This document shows, one piece after another, positions 11,100 to 22,989 of a stretch of DNA of 64,000 nucleotides. The first letter of the stretch is position 1; each line of letters begins with the position of its first letter. Source of the DNA: Strobilurus pachycystidiatus (Eukaryota > Basidiomycota > Agaricomycetes > Agaricales > Physalacriaceae); NCBI GenBank assembly GCA_019915135.1, contig JAHLMK010000002.1, positions 2,418,001 to 2,482,000 of the forward strand, read 5' to 3'. Under the pieces are notes generated by a model that saw nothing but the letters and a program-made list of their open reading frames with translations, did no database searches and was not told where the DNA came from. The position numbers and the translations under genes were made by a program.

Positions 11100-11350
11100 C
11101 CTAGTTTCGGGCCTCGACAAGAGCAACGGCGACGAACGGGACCACCAGCGCGACGAGCGCCACGACCAGCAGCGTAACTGCGACCATAATGGGCTCAACG
11201 ACGAGTACAACACGACAAGCGTGACCGCGACCAGCAGGGCGACGAGGACGACTGCGACGAGGACGACCAGCACCAACGAGGAGCATGACACGTCGAGCGT
11301 AACGAGCTCGAGCACAGCGAGAGCTTCCTCACGTCATCGACGCGGCAACA
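11100..11350 (+). repeat. Low-complexity ACG/ACC/AGC-rich stretch (Ser/Thr coding)
   Basis: On the plus strand the sequence is mostly ACG, ACC, GCG, AGC and GAC codons. One frame gives a Thr/Ser/Ala-rich run ending at a stop near 11223; the adjacent frame continues Thr/Ser-rich to beyond 11330. This looks like a stalk of a secreted or GPI-anchored protein with a shifted frame, or simple-sequence expansion. No signal peptide or anchor is attached. Confidence 0.35.
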
Positions 11351-11698
11351 ACGTATGTCACAAACACCCGCCCCCCGCATCTACTTCGCCGACGAGCAAC
11401 GACGCCAGACCATGCCGACCAGGTGGCAGCTTCGGCGACGCGGGATAGGATTGTACGTCTTTTTTTTTTTCGATGCATCCACAATTTTTGACGCGATATT
11501 CAGCCAGCAGTTTGATTTCTCTTCTTTCCGACTACGCTCATCTCCATCTCTGTCTGCGCCTTCTCGCCTCACTGTACTCATCGCATGGATAAGAAAACTG
11601 TATATACCATTGCTGTGCTAGTGCCTAGCCTCAAATCTACCTGGTTCGCTCTAAATGTTCCTCGTTTCCTAGACGTACATACGGTCGCTGCACCATCC

Positions 11699-14089
11699 TC
11701 AAGAAGACAAAGACTTGGGCATCGGGAGCAAGATAGATAGATCCTTCTCCGATTCCTGCCACTCGTCCCTCGCGATCGCTGCATGCCGCTCGCTCCGCGG
11801 CTTGAAGACAGCAGGGAATGGCTTCGGCGCCGTCCCGAACTAAGAAGCAGAGCCCAACTTCAGTTGTCAATCGTCTACACGGCTTAATCAAGGCTTACAT
11901 CTGGAATATGCGCGGAGTCATCCGAGACATAGCGGTACCCGGGAGTGCGCTGGATGTCAAACGTCCAGAGCCACAGTGCGACGTTGATCCAAAGCGAACG
12001 CTCCGCGAAGGGAGAACCTGGGCACACTTTAGGAGATGCACATGTTAGTCGATCTTTCAGATATGACGAGGGAGACAATAACTTACCACGACGACCCCAG
12101 CCGAATGCTGTCGTAGAGTAATCACCCTTCAACTTGCCGTCCGCGTCAAGCCAGCGGCCCGGGTTGAACGTGTCAGGGTCTGGGTAGGTGACCGGGTCGT
12201 GTTCAATGATCCTGAAGGAGAAGATTAGCGCTACGTAGGTCAGGGGATCCTCAGTACCAACCAGGGTACGCCAATGATGGTGGTATCCTTCGGGATGAAG
12301 TACTCTTTGCCTTTATACTCGACGACATCATCCTCCGTGGTCTTGTGAGGAATTCCGAACCTTGCAGCCGGACGCCATCGGAGTACCTCTGTGGTATCAT
12401 TCAGTAAGCGGAGGGCGAAACGAGGGCAGTGAACTGTGAAGCAGACCTCGACAGATGGCCTCAATGTAGGGCATCTTTTCCCGGTCATCAAAATTGGGGA
12501 GACGATCAGAGCCGACGACCTCATTGAGTTGCTGGTGAGCCTTTTTGATCCAGTCAGGATGACACATGCATGCCAGGACAAAGACTGAGAGCCCGGTGGC
12601 GGTCTAGAAAGCCGATGGATCAATACGAGTCATCATGCGCCTATATTGGAAGAGATTGAGAACGAACCGAGTGTGCAGCAGCCTGAGAAGTCGGGTACAT
12701 GAGCAATGGAACGAGTTTTATCAAAGGCAAATGAGACGGACCACAGCGAAGAGATTGATAAGTTCACGGTGATCACCGTGGGCGTTATCTTTACCAGCGA
12801 AGTACTGTGCCCAACTAGCGTACTAGGTCAGTGACGAGGTGAACATGATGGTCAAGAACACTGACTTCTCAATGTTAGAGTTCTTCCCTTCGATCGCGTC
12901 ACTAGCCAGCTTCGCGTAAACGGTTTCTTCCCGCGACCTAAACTCAGCACCTCGCTTGCGCCACGGCATTGGTCCCGGGATAAGGTCGAGGAAGGGGAAA
13001 ACATTGATGATGGAAGCGGCCTGCAGAGGGAGATGTTGAGTGCCCTTCTTTGATGCTCGAAGATACAATGCTCACATTGGAAATCGATAACCCAAACTGA
13101 TCATTCAGCTGAAGAGACGGATATCAGCAAGAGGACAATACACGCATGGCGGGGATAGACTGACATCAACAATGTCTTGCATAGTCTGCTCTTTTCCGGT
13201 GGGAAAACGAACGCCGAACATGGCCGATGCGATAATACTCGTAGCAAACCTGGAGGCTCGGTCAGCCGAAGTAACAAAGACGCATCACAATGTCTCTATA
13301 CCTGTCAATATGGTGGTACCAACTGCTCTTGACTGTCAGGAAACTGGCAGCTGGACCTTGGATAATAGAACTCACCCTTCGGGTTCATCCAAGATGTGCT
13401 GAAGCGTCAGCATGCTTTCGTAGCGGTGAAGAGCATGCGAACGTCCGGCTCGAACACCAGCCATGACTTGGTTTGTAAGCTTTCGACCTAGACGGAACGT
13501 CTCGCCTGGGTTCTGAAAGCCCCAGTATCTGGAAGGCGCATTGTGAGTTGAGTTAAACGTACTGCTCGTCAAAAGTAGACGCACTTCGAGTCGGGATCGA
13601 CGTATTTGGCCTGAAGATGGAGACGGCGGTGAGAAATCAGACATTTCAGGAAGGGTCGGGCTACACACCATGTATGGTTCAACTGGGCGTCCTGAGTACT
13701 TGGCGGACCGCTTGTCCATAAGCTCACGGGCTAGGGCGCCATCGCCAATGACGATGACCGTCTGCAGGCAAGTCAGACGACAACGATGTCGCATACTAGT
13801 TTGAAGCACGCACATTGCCGAGAAGGTTAAGCGACACCATGCCACCGTACTGTTTGTGCAGCTCGCGGAAGTAAGTTGCGAGGTGCTACATTTCTCAGAA
13901 GGTAAGTTGGCGTTCTACGTGACTTGTTGTTTCTCGACGCACCCCTGTGGGCACCTGGAGAACATTCCCAAGGATTAGTAGTCCGGGCGGTCCAGGAGGG
14001 AGCTTGCCATTCAAGCGCCTCGCAAGGAGCAGCACATGAGCAGCGAGCGCGACAATGAGGGAGCCAATGACGAGGTATAGAGATTGCAT
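11699..14089 (-). CDS. Cytochrome P450 (P450-B), microsomal, altered I-helix
   Basis: The N-terminal membrane helix (LYLVIGSLIVALAAHVLLL) is followed by LPPGPPGLLILGNVLQVP. Mid-gene exons match P450-A, including INVFPFLDLIPGPMPWRKRG. The I-helix core reads A-A-A-H-S-T, split by an intron, where P450-A has A-A-I-E-T-T; the conserved acid is therefore His and the alcohol Ser. ExxR is EVLRW. The haem signature FGWGRRVCPG is split by an intron before the cysteine, followed by SPFAERSLW. The gene ends LSILLPMPKSLSS with a stop at 11699. It is a tandem paralogue of P450-A in the same orientation. Its promoter lies in a divergent intergenic region shared with the acyltransferase. Confidence 0.85.
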
Positions 14090-15002
14090 GGCGTTGAAGA
14101 ATTCTAGAAGAGGGACCTATGGGGGGTTTCTTGCTCTTGCGAGGTCGACGTTTGACTTCGTGAGTGATCCGCTGCCTTTACGAATCTTCTGAACTTGACA
14201 TCAGTGCATCAGTACTATACCCCTAGAAATGGAGTAGTTTCGCTTACCCAAATCTGAAAGGGAATACGTAGACAAACTCCCTTTTCTGGTGGATGTATGG
14301 TGAGATGTATAACGCTCACCCGAAGAAAGGGTACCCGATTGTAGTGGCGGAGGCGAAAGTCAGGTAAGCGAGACTAGGAATGGATTCTGTTCATTCCCGG
14401 GAAAGGCGGATCCGCCCCAGAAACCTGACTTGACTTGGGTGTGAGTCGGCTGCCAAAATTGGGCACCCTCATCCAATTATGGACTTACATACAATGACAA
14501 CATCGATGTGATGGTTCGGACGCAAATAGGACGCCCGAGTGATGCATGCCAGTGCCTGCCAGTGCATGCCCCTGCGTCCGGCGATCCTGGAGGATCGGTG
14601 TCGCGTATCTCTTGGTTGATTGATTGATTGTTACTCAATCAACATTCTCACTCGCCCTGCACTCGCCAGATTAGGTTGTTGAATAGGGCTGACATAGGTT
14701 CGCTCGTTTCAAGTGGTTGAGATCGTTTTCGTCCAGTTTCCGTTGAATGTGGGACACTCTCGGGTGCGGTTCTCTCGGGCGGTGCAGCGGCAGACTTGCA
14801 CCGTATCAAATGACAAAGATCATCTAGAGCTCGAAACGATCAAGAACGGTGACCATTCCGGAAGGGTTTGTGGATAAAAATCGACGACATGAAGTAAATA
14901 TTCAGAGGCCGCTCAATATTCGACGTGAGTCTCAAGTTGGCATAAAATTGTGCACCCCCACCTACCCGTATCATCTTCCACTCACATAGCGCATCGACAG
15001 TC
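14090..15002. other. Divergent promoter region between P450-B and acyltransferase
   Basis: About 0.9 kb without a supported gene. It separates the minus-strand P450-B from the plus-strand acyltransferase and probably serves both. It contains TGCATGCCAGTGCCTGCCAG-like repeats at 14542-14575 and TTGATTGATTGATTG at 14614-14628. A TATA-like CATAAAA lies at 14941, 62 bp before the acyltransferase ATG. Confidence 0.5.
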
Positions 15003-16601
15003 ATGGGGGACACGATACTACCTGCTGGCGTCTTTGACATCGATCCCTTTGTGACCCCCATAATCAGTGTGCTAGGCTTTGTCCTCGACAAACCCATCGA
15101 TCCCGTCAAGGTCGAACATGCCTGGACGAAGTTGCTCACTGCGTGGCCTCTTCTCGTTTCCCGGTTGAGGCGAGGTCAGAAGGTAAGGAGAACAATGCTT
15201 TAGTGCACGCCACAACTTTTCTCATCGAATTGCAGACAAATCAGTGGCAGTACCACATCCCAAGCGAGCCCTCCATCTCGGGAAGCTTCTCTTCCCTTCA
15301 CATACCTGACTCGCTCCGCTCTCATTACCCATACTCGACTCCGAGCGACTCCATATCGATCACTCTTCAGGATCCAGACCCTCGCCACCTCTTCTATCCA
15401 CACGGACCAACATCAGTCGATGAGTTGCTCACGACCGATAGACCCATGTGCTACCTCCACGTCACGACATTCAACGACGGTGCTCTGGTTGCACTGATGG
15501 TTCCCCACATTCTCACAGACGGATATGGTGGTGTGACTATCATCAACAACCTCTGTACTATCCTGAAGACCGGTGAAGTCCCGCCTCCCCTGAACTATAC
15601 CGATCCCTTCGTGAACTTTGTTCCGAAGGCACACGAGGATGTCCCGGCCCCGCCGTCCTGGCACATTCTCTCAAAGCTGGGAGGGCTTGCTCTGTACGCT
15701 CGGTCTTGGTGGGCGTCTTGGCGTCCCGAACAGTGGGAGTGGCGGGAGGTCTATTTCCCCCGCTCAGAGGTCAAGCGTCTCAAAGACGAAGCAATGATGG
15801 ATATTCAAAGTCAGCATGGTGATAAGACGAACCTCTTCGTGTCTACCAGCGATGCCGTCCTTGCGTTCCTTCTCAAGGTTTGTCCATGTTGAATTCTCTC
15901 TATTGATCCTGGCTGAATCCTGTGTTCAGTGCGCGCACGCTTCAGAACGGTCGAATGCGCCTTTCAATTTGCTGTACACCGTGACGATGCCCACGGCCGC
16001 CACCAAGCCGTACTTGCGCAATACCACCAGCCTCCTCGTCACTCCTACCGTTGCTGTCTCAACCATGGCGGCATCGTCCCTAGGAGATATTGCGCTGATG
16101 ATACGCGGTATGCTTGCATCACAGGCCAACATCGGCGCCTTCGTGCCATGGTGCGCTGGCAATTAGCACACCAGGGTGAGCCGAAATATTCTTCGATCCT
16201 ACCGCGGCAAAGTCATCATGGCGACGAATGTGCGGGAGTTCAAAGGCATGAACATGGATTTCTCAGGCGCTTTACCCGACGAGGAGAAAGGTAGTCGGGT
16301 CAAGTGTGTTCATGTACCACGCTTGGAAGGTGTTCAACCAAATGGGACACATAACACGATGGGTCTCATGGGTGACGACGAGAATGGCGGAATGTGGACC
16401 TATGCGCACCTGCCGCGGTCCGTCTGGGAGGATAAGAATGGGTTTGGTAGGTACACTCTATCTAGATGATTTAGTTTAGGCTATCTGTTTGATATATCAC
16501 CATCTATGCTGCACCTTGTGTCTCCCGAATATATTGTATTTACCAGTCTTGCTGATGCAGCGTGCATAAACCCGTCACATTTGCTCTTCGAGTCCGAGTA
16601 G
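15003..16601 (+). CDS. HxxxD-type acyltransferase (PF02458-like)
   Basis: Transfers an acyl group from acyl-CoA to an alcohol. The start at 15003 gives MGDTILPAGVFDIDPFV, the usual opening of fungal members, then DKPIDPVKVEHAWTKLL. The catalytic motif is H-I-L-T-D-G (HxxxD) in VPHILTDGYGG. Later parts include VFVSTSDAVLAFLLK and a methionine-rich MATNVREFKGMNMDFSGA block. Introns lie at about 15183-15235 and 15875-15930. Near 16150-16220 either an approximately 40 nt intron or a frameshift is needed to keep the frame. A final intron may join GFG to a short last exon ending in TAG at 16601; otherwise the frame stops at 16469. In this context it would acylate a hydroxyl made by a neighbouring P450. 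Confidence 0.75.
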
Positions 16602-17045
16602 CCGGTGTCGTCCGAGCGTGTCTATCCGCTTCCTATTCGGCGTGAAATGACAGCTCCTCTCCTGTGTGGCAGACCTACCAACACATTTCGCCGACCGTCC
16701 TCGATTTATGCATGTTCACATCGATGTACAACCTGTTCCAACCGTCGAGGGAGACGCCAATCTGAGATGACTTCGCCGAGCATCCCCTGAACAGATACTA
16801 GCGGCATGGCTATCTGATACAGGCAGATCTGACGGCATCATGGAAGCCCGAGAGTAGTTCGTTCTATTCATACACCCGACTTGTGCGAGTGATGACAGTC
16901 GTGGGTAGAGCGCTGAGTCCTGACCCTGAGTAAGAATCGCCCCTCTGGTTGATTCCATCATGAGCCGAAGACGGACACTTGGAACTGTGGGCCATAAAAA
17001 GCAAATGGTGTCAGGATATTGGCCGAGCAACTCAACCAACTCACC
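16602..17045. other. Intergenic region before the alcohol dehydrogenase
   Basis: 3' flank of the acyltransferase and promoter of the alcohol dehydrogenase. The short frames on both strands carry no domain. Confidence 0.45.
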
Positions 17046-18491
17046 ATGATTGTCGCGCAATACAACCCCGGGGACAAGCATCTCACTCTGAAGGATGACT
17101 ATCCTGTGCCGTCTCCTCCGCCAGGAAAGGTGCTCTTGAAGGTCGCAGCCTGTGGAGTGTGCCATTCCGATATTGGATTCATTGACGGGAGCGTCTTGCC
17201 GCATCCTCTCGTCCTTGGCCACGAGATTGCCGGCTACGTCGCCCAGTGAGCGCTCTGTTCCCTTTGCACTGCATTTCTTGGGGAGCTGACTCGTGTCCAG
17301 GACTGGCGAAGGCGTAGACTCGTCGATAAAGATAGATACGCTCTATGCTGTCCTTGCTATTCATCCAGCATCTCAGTCTCATGGCGGTTTCCCTGCCCTG
17401 TTTGACTCACCGGGAGCCGCGTACGATGGTGGTTTCGCGGAGTATGTCGTCGTCCACCAGGATCAGCTTGTGCCTGTCGTGCGTAACTGCCTCGCAGTGA
17501 TTTGTATCTTGCAGCTCATACTCGATTGTAGCCTGCCGGCGTATCCGCGGAATTGGCCGCTGTTGCTGCTGACGCGGGTATCAACGCGTACAAATTCGTC
17601 GTTCGCAGTGCTAAGGCATGTATCGCTTCGTATGACACTCGTTTCGATCCTCTTATCATGGCTCCAGGTCGACGGCACTCAGAAGCGGACTGTACTCGTT
17701 ATTGGTGTGGGTGGACTTGGGCATCAGGCCGTCCAGATAGCGGCACATCTCGGTGCAACTGGTATGTACACATCTTGTTGTCTTCACTCTTCGCCCTGGT
17801 ATTCATTGAAATGTTCTAGTTTACGCATGCGACCCCAAGCCTGAAGCTCGCGAGCTTGCACTGAAACTAGGTGCCGTCAAGGCCTTCACCCCTGGCGAGC
17901 TTGAAGCAGAGGTAGCGGGCGGTTTCGCCGCTGACGTTGCGATGGACTTTGTCGCTCGCAAATCAAGTAGGTTACATTCATTTCTCCTGTCAATGTTGAC
18001 TAAATGATGTGTGCAGCCTTCGAGGCGGCCAAGGCGGCGCTACGCAAGAAAGGTCTCGCTTTCCCAGCTAATCCTATCCTCGTTGTGGTGAGCCTTGAAC
18101 TTCCTTGTACTGTAGAGCTCCAGATCCTACCCTTAAAGTAGGCTGGGATGACGAGCGAGATGCTTGAGTTCTCGACGATGGACACGCTCACCTATAACTT
18201 GACTAGTACGTTTCCAAACCGTTTGAGGTTGACACTTTTGAAAGTTGACATCGAATGTACTAGTCTGCACTCCTCAATATGGCTCTCGGCAAGACCTCGA
18301 AGCTATTCTTGACTTGTACGCCAAGGTATGTGCTATGTTTGCGATGGTGTGACCCATTCTCATCTACGACTACACAGGGCGCTGTTACTCCCGAAGTCTC
18401 GTTCGAGTCTCTCAATAATATCAACAAGGTCCTTGACGACTTGCGGAGCGGCACTGTTCTAGGCAGAAAGGTCGTCATTCCGGCTGCGTAG
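17046..18491 (+). CDS. Medium-chain (zinc-type) alcohol dehydrogenase without structural-zinc cysteines
   Basis: An NAD(P)-dependent alcohol/aldehyde oxidoreductase of the GroES-like MDR family. The first ATG in frame is at 17046 (MIVAQYNPGDKHLTL). Catalytic-zinc residues are seen in ACGVCHSD and GHEIAG; the usual third ligand position falls in VAADAG, with Asp. Between HEIAG and YDGGFAEYVVV the normal four-cysteine structural-zinc lobe is replaced by a HPASQSHGGFPALF segment with no cysteine. The Rossmann motif GVGGLGHQAVQIA follows, and the gene ends GRKVVIPAA at 18491. About seven introns are needed. It probably oxidises or reduces a hydroxyl/carbonyl on the terpenoid. Confidence 0.8.
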
Positions 18492-18980
18492 TATTGTACT
18501 CTTGCATTTCCATTTGAATTTGATTCTATTGCCGCCCTATACTTGCTGTAATCATAGCTTGACCACGGGCACGAACTTGATGACAACCCTTGAGCTTGAG
18601 GATGTTCATCACCAACGACAAACACCATCAATGCGACGGTGACAACAACTACTAACTCGAATGACGACGAGAGTACAACGGACCTGGCCTGCAAATGCAA
18701 ATGCAGTCACTGGAACGACCACAGCGACACGGAGGGATACAACTTGAACCTGAGGTCAAGTACAGGTAAGCCTAACTTTGGGCTCTGAGTCAGATGGGGC
18801 CCCCAATCTCGTTCGTCTTCGAGTCGTTTTGATGTGCTACCATCTTCATGTGCTACGACTTTCAAGCCTCGTATAAACTCATATGTTCTATTGCTTTCTC
18901 CGTCCCGCGTGACCGCGTTCAAGTTTTCAGGGTACTCTATGTGGTTCAAAGCGGATTACGTTACAAGTGTAAGTCTATGG
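18492..18980. other. Convergent intergenic stretch
   Basis: Lies between the 3' ends of the alcohol dehydrogenase and P450-C. An AAC/GAC-rich patch occurs at 18590-18700. No gene is supported. Confidence 0.45.
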
Positions 18981-21094
18981 TCACAGTGCTTCCAAAAGCA
19001 GAGGTACTTCCCCTCCCTTGACGGGCTTGCCTGAAACCTGTGATACATGCAATCAGACATAGCTAGTGCACTGAGGAAGACAACTATCATACCTTTGGAA
19101 TCGAAACGCCGTGAAATTCGCGCTCAATCGACACGCCAGGCACAGGGCGGATACGGAATCCTTGAAGGAGGTCGCAAATGAAGGTATGGAGCTCCAGCAC
19201 CGCGATACGCCACCTATGTTGAAGAGATTATTAGACGACGTAAGACGCGCAAGATCACGGTGACTAACCCAGGACAAGTTCGGTCTGGTAAAGTAGAACT
19301 TTGTAAGTAGATGAATGGTGGTAGCGGAGATAAATGACTTACTTCCAGCAATAAAGTTTAGCACCGATCCATACACCACCCCAGGCGTCCTCACAAGCGG
19401 GACGGCATCCTGCTCTGAGAGCCACCGATCCGGATTGAACATGTCTGCGTCCTCGCCCCACACATCCTTGCGCCGATTGGACGAAGCTATGTCGATGATG
19501 ACAACCGTGCCCTTGCTCACAGAGATCTCGGAGCGTATCTTTCCATCCAGGCAGTGCATAGGTTCACTGAGTGGAAGAACATCATCTGCACCGTTGGTCC
19601 GGAACGTTTGGCCAAGTGCAGGGTTCAATCGCATCGATTCCTGTACATAGATAGACGTGAGCCTCAGGCAGTGTAAGATACAGAGACAGACGAGTCGCAC
19701 CTTGAGAACGGCGTTGAGGTAAGGCATTGCCTCGTAGTCTTCTTGCGTGAACTCAACACCGTCACCCCCAATCTCAGCCTGTTTGGCTATAATCTCCTGT
19801 CGAAGGCGCTCTTGGACGTGGGGATAGCACGCCATGTCGTTCACAAACATAGATAGCGTGGTGGATACGGTATCGTGGCCAGCGAACGCGACCATGCTGA
19901 GCAATAGGTCAGTAGGAGCTTGAAAGCAATGCTCAGTAAGGAGGACGCACCCAATCTGAGCGCGAATCTCCTCCTCGGACAATGTATATTTCCCGTTGCC
20001 TTTGCTTGCATTTTCTGGGAGAGTGATCAATAAGGACAACAATGACACTGAGATGAATAGCATACCCAAGAGGGTGAGTAGATCGTTTCCGGATCCGAGA
20101 TCACCCTGCTGCTCCCTTGTCTTGCGGATTGACTCGCTGAACCTAGCAAGTTTCTTCGAAGTCCCGATCATTGAACGGAGAAAGCTGAAGTCGACGAGAG
20201 CAATTCCGAGCAAACTGGGATATATACCAGCGGTAGCGGTCTCGCGAAGGAAATAACGGAAAGGCGTCGTTTTGCCGATACAATCCTCACTATGTAGAAG
20301 TGGTAAGCTTTAGTGGAGCCTGAACCAACCGAATAAACGCACAGCATAGAATCAAAGGTGTGAAGAACATCGTGACACTTCTCCGGCTCATCGATGCTAT
20401 TGAGCTCGACCCCAAAGGCGGCCATGCTCAAGGAGTCGAGCGCGCAACGCCGCGCCCAATCAAGCATGTCGACTTGAGTTGGAGAGCCAGGGTTCTTGAG
20501 GCAAACTTTGCGCAAGGCATTCCGTGTCTATGGAGCAATGTAAATGAAGTACAATAAACAGAGAGGGTGACATACATTGCGCGACACAATATGGACAGGT
20601 TCAATCATAGCGCGAACCCCAGCCGGCGTCAGAGCTTGTGCGATGACTCTTCGCTGCCTAAGATGGTCTGCACCACCGACAGCAGCGATGCCTGGCCCAA
20701 AAAGCGACTTGAAGGAGTCAAGGTTACGCGAGCTCAAGTCCCATTGTCCAGTGGATGAGCCAAACATGTGCCGCAGGGCAACAGGATCAGATACGAGGAG
20801 AACATGGCGTCGAACGGCGAGCACGCCGTGGAGTTTGACGATGCCGCCATAAGCTTTGGACCAAACACGAGCTATCTCGTCACTCGGGGAGTTTGCAAGC
20901 GTGTTCATGTTACCTGCACCGTGACGTTAGAAGATGGCGGACTGAGAAAGTGAGTTAGGTGTACCGACGATGAGTGAATCGCTTTCTGGACCGGGAACAA
21001 AAGCAACGTCGTCCGAGCGGGTACTGCTGCCCATGAGCCAGTACAAAGCCAGAAGTGTAGCTGCAGCAATTGCCACCCAGATTGAGACCGTCAT
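18981..21094 (-). CDS. Cytochrome P450 (P450-C), haem loop spread over three exons
   Basis: The ATG at 21094 gives the anchor MTVSIWVAIAAATLLALYWL. A conserved WDLSSRNLDSFKSLFGPGI / LRQRRVIAQAL region (C-helix) follows. The I-helix is MVAFAGHDTVSTTLS, an intact A-G-H-D-T. ExxR is ESMRLNPA, and DVWGEDADMFNPDRWL is the PERF-type region. The haem signature F-I-A-G|N-R-T-C-P-G|W-R spans a 58 nt intron (19285-19342), a 16 nt exon (19269-19284) and a 55 nt intron (19214-19268). The C-terminus is KGGEVPLLLEAL, stopping at 18981. The architecture differs from P450-A and P450-B and matches basidiomycete P450s with a microexon-split haem region. It sits inside the cluster and probably acts on the same pathway. 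Confidence 0.85.
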
Positions 21095-22269
21095 CAGAGT
21101 GATACCAAGTTAGCAAGTTGAGCACAAGTCGGTGTCGGAGGGAAGGGATGAAGTATGACAGAACCATTCCCAAGGTCTAACAGACACTCACTTTCACGTG
21201 ATGTCTGCCGGCATGCGCTACGTAGACTAGTAGTAGTACCATGTTTCGTGCCGACAGATGTAACGAATGTCGGTGCTCCATTCGGGTCGCATCCGTCGTA
21301 GACCCGAACTAAGCCTCCCACAACCTCCCACCCCGCGCCCACCGGAGCGACATATCAATCAATCCATCAACAAATACACTTCACGAACCCTCCAGGATCG
21401 CCGGACAATTTGTGTTCCCAGTGTTCTTGTCGATCCAGGTTGATCTATGACATATGTCTGACAGTATGGGGGTAGATGGGGTACCCTATCAATACATCAA
21501 CGGAGGCAAAAACCTCGAGACGGCAAACAGACGGCAAATACAAACTCAGCATCTCTTCATCCCCATTGACACAATTCCGAACAAAGTGGATTACCGCACC
21601 TGATTCGCGCCCACAAAGGGTCACGGTTCGCGCTCGCTATATGATCATCAAACTAGTACTGTGATCCTGATCTGACGGATGGGATTCATGGGGATTATAC
21701 TAACGTGAATCGAAACCTTATTGCCTCCAAGTTGAGAAAGGAAGTTGAGTAACGTGAAAAGGAATGCACGTTTAGCGGGCGTGAAACGAGAACAAGTACT
21801 TATTCAACCAATGTTCAAGAAGCAAGATGGTTACTTGTGATAGACATGTTCCTTATTCTATAGTATGCTATACAGTTGAGGTGTCCGACAAGGATCTGGA
21901 GTCCCAGTATACTAAGCCTTCAACCCGTGACAAGCGACAAAGATGACTCTGAGCCCGGGATCATTGAAGGTGCCAAGCCCACATCTGCAGGGCATGGAGA
22001 TACGTAGTGAGCTTGACTTGGAATATAGACATCGAATACGCGAACGCCGAAGAGACGGCGCCGACTCATGCGGTTTCTGAACCTAAACATAAGTTGACAG
22101 TGTTCAACGCAGAAGATCCAAAAAGAAACACTGAATCTTCCGAGTGCAACGGATGAGGCACTGGCCTCGTCGACGAGGATGAAGTGGTGCAAGTTTCAAG
22201 GTGACGAGACGGAACTCAAACCCAAAGATGTGTTCGACAATTGCGCAGTAATTTCGATATTCGGAGCGG

Positions 22270-22865
22270 ATAACTATCGTCTATAGTTGGATATGCACCG
22301 TGCCGACTACTGCCTTTGAGCTAGCTGCCTAATGATAAAATCACCAATTTGGAGGTGAGCGCATGGCAGCGGTATCCATCTCACCTGCCACAGAACGATT
22401 TTTTCCGATGGGCCAAACGACCGTCCCATCCCCGAGTTTATTGATCACTCTCGCGTCGATGCCCGAGGTTTGCGCGCTAGTCGAACGGTCAACTGTAATT
22501 GGATATGCACCGTGCAGACTACTGCCTTCAATTTAGCTGTCTAATCATTCGCCGATCTGGTGGCGAGCGCACAGCGGTGTCCATTCCACCGGCACTTGCC
22601 ACAAAATGATTTCTACCGGTCGATCCATCCCCGAGTTCATTGATGACTCTCGCGTCGGCGCACGAGTTTGCACCGTGATTGAACGGTTAACTATAGTTGG
22701 ATATGCACCGTGCCGACTAATGCGTTCGAGCTAGCTGCCTAATATCACCGATCTGGAGGTGAGCGCACACGGATATCCATCCCACCTGCCATGGAACGAT
22801 CCCTACCGATGACCCGAGCAACCGTAGTACATCCCCGAGTTGATCGAACACTCTCGCGTAGGGAT
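22270..22865. repeat. Tandem repeat, three copies of about 200-212 bp
   Basis: TTGGATATGCACCGTG begins units at 22287, 22499 and 22697. Each unit continues with CGACTA-TGC, TAGCTG-CTAAT, a GATCTGG-GG-GAGCGCA block, ATCCA-CCCACCTGCCA, CATCCCCGAGTT and CTCTCGCGT. Copies are diverged, so the array is old. No coding frame runs through it. Confidence 0.8.
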
Positions 22866-22989
22866 GGGACTCGGAGACAACATTCCATTGCGATGCCATT
22901 GCACTCTGAGTGCCGAATGTCGGGACTTCTCGGCCCACGATCGACGAGCCTTGAAGGGACGTCTTGAGAGTGTTGTCAAAAGACGGAGC

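Larger units (their letters stand above)
9136..11698. other. 2.5 kb between P450-A and P450-B, no confident gene
   Basis: The promoter of P450-A lies at the left. A pair of AGCTCG-x-TCGGATCCG blocks is at 9331-9390, a ~140 bp direct repeat at 9894-10284, an uncharacterised open frame at 10479-10967, and a Ser/Thr-coding low-complexity patch at 11100-11350. A run of 11 T lies at 11459-11470. The stretch is long for this gene-dense window and may contain decayed genes. Confidence 0.5.

Noticed and set aside
10971..11380. Very hydrophobic minus-strand frames rich in Leu and Val
   Set aside because: They are the complement of an ACG/GAC-rich low-complexity patch, so the apparent membrane helices are an artefact of base composition.
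17019..17045. An earlier start for the alcohol dehydrogenase at 17019
   Set aside because: The codon there is TTG; the first in-frame ATG is 17046.
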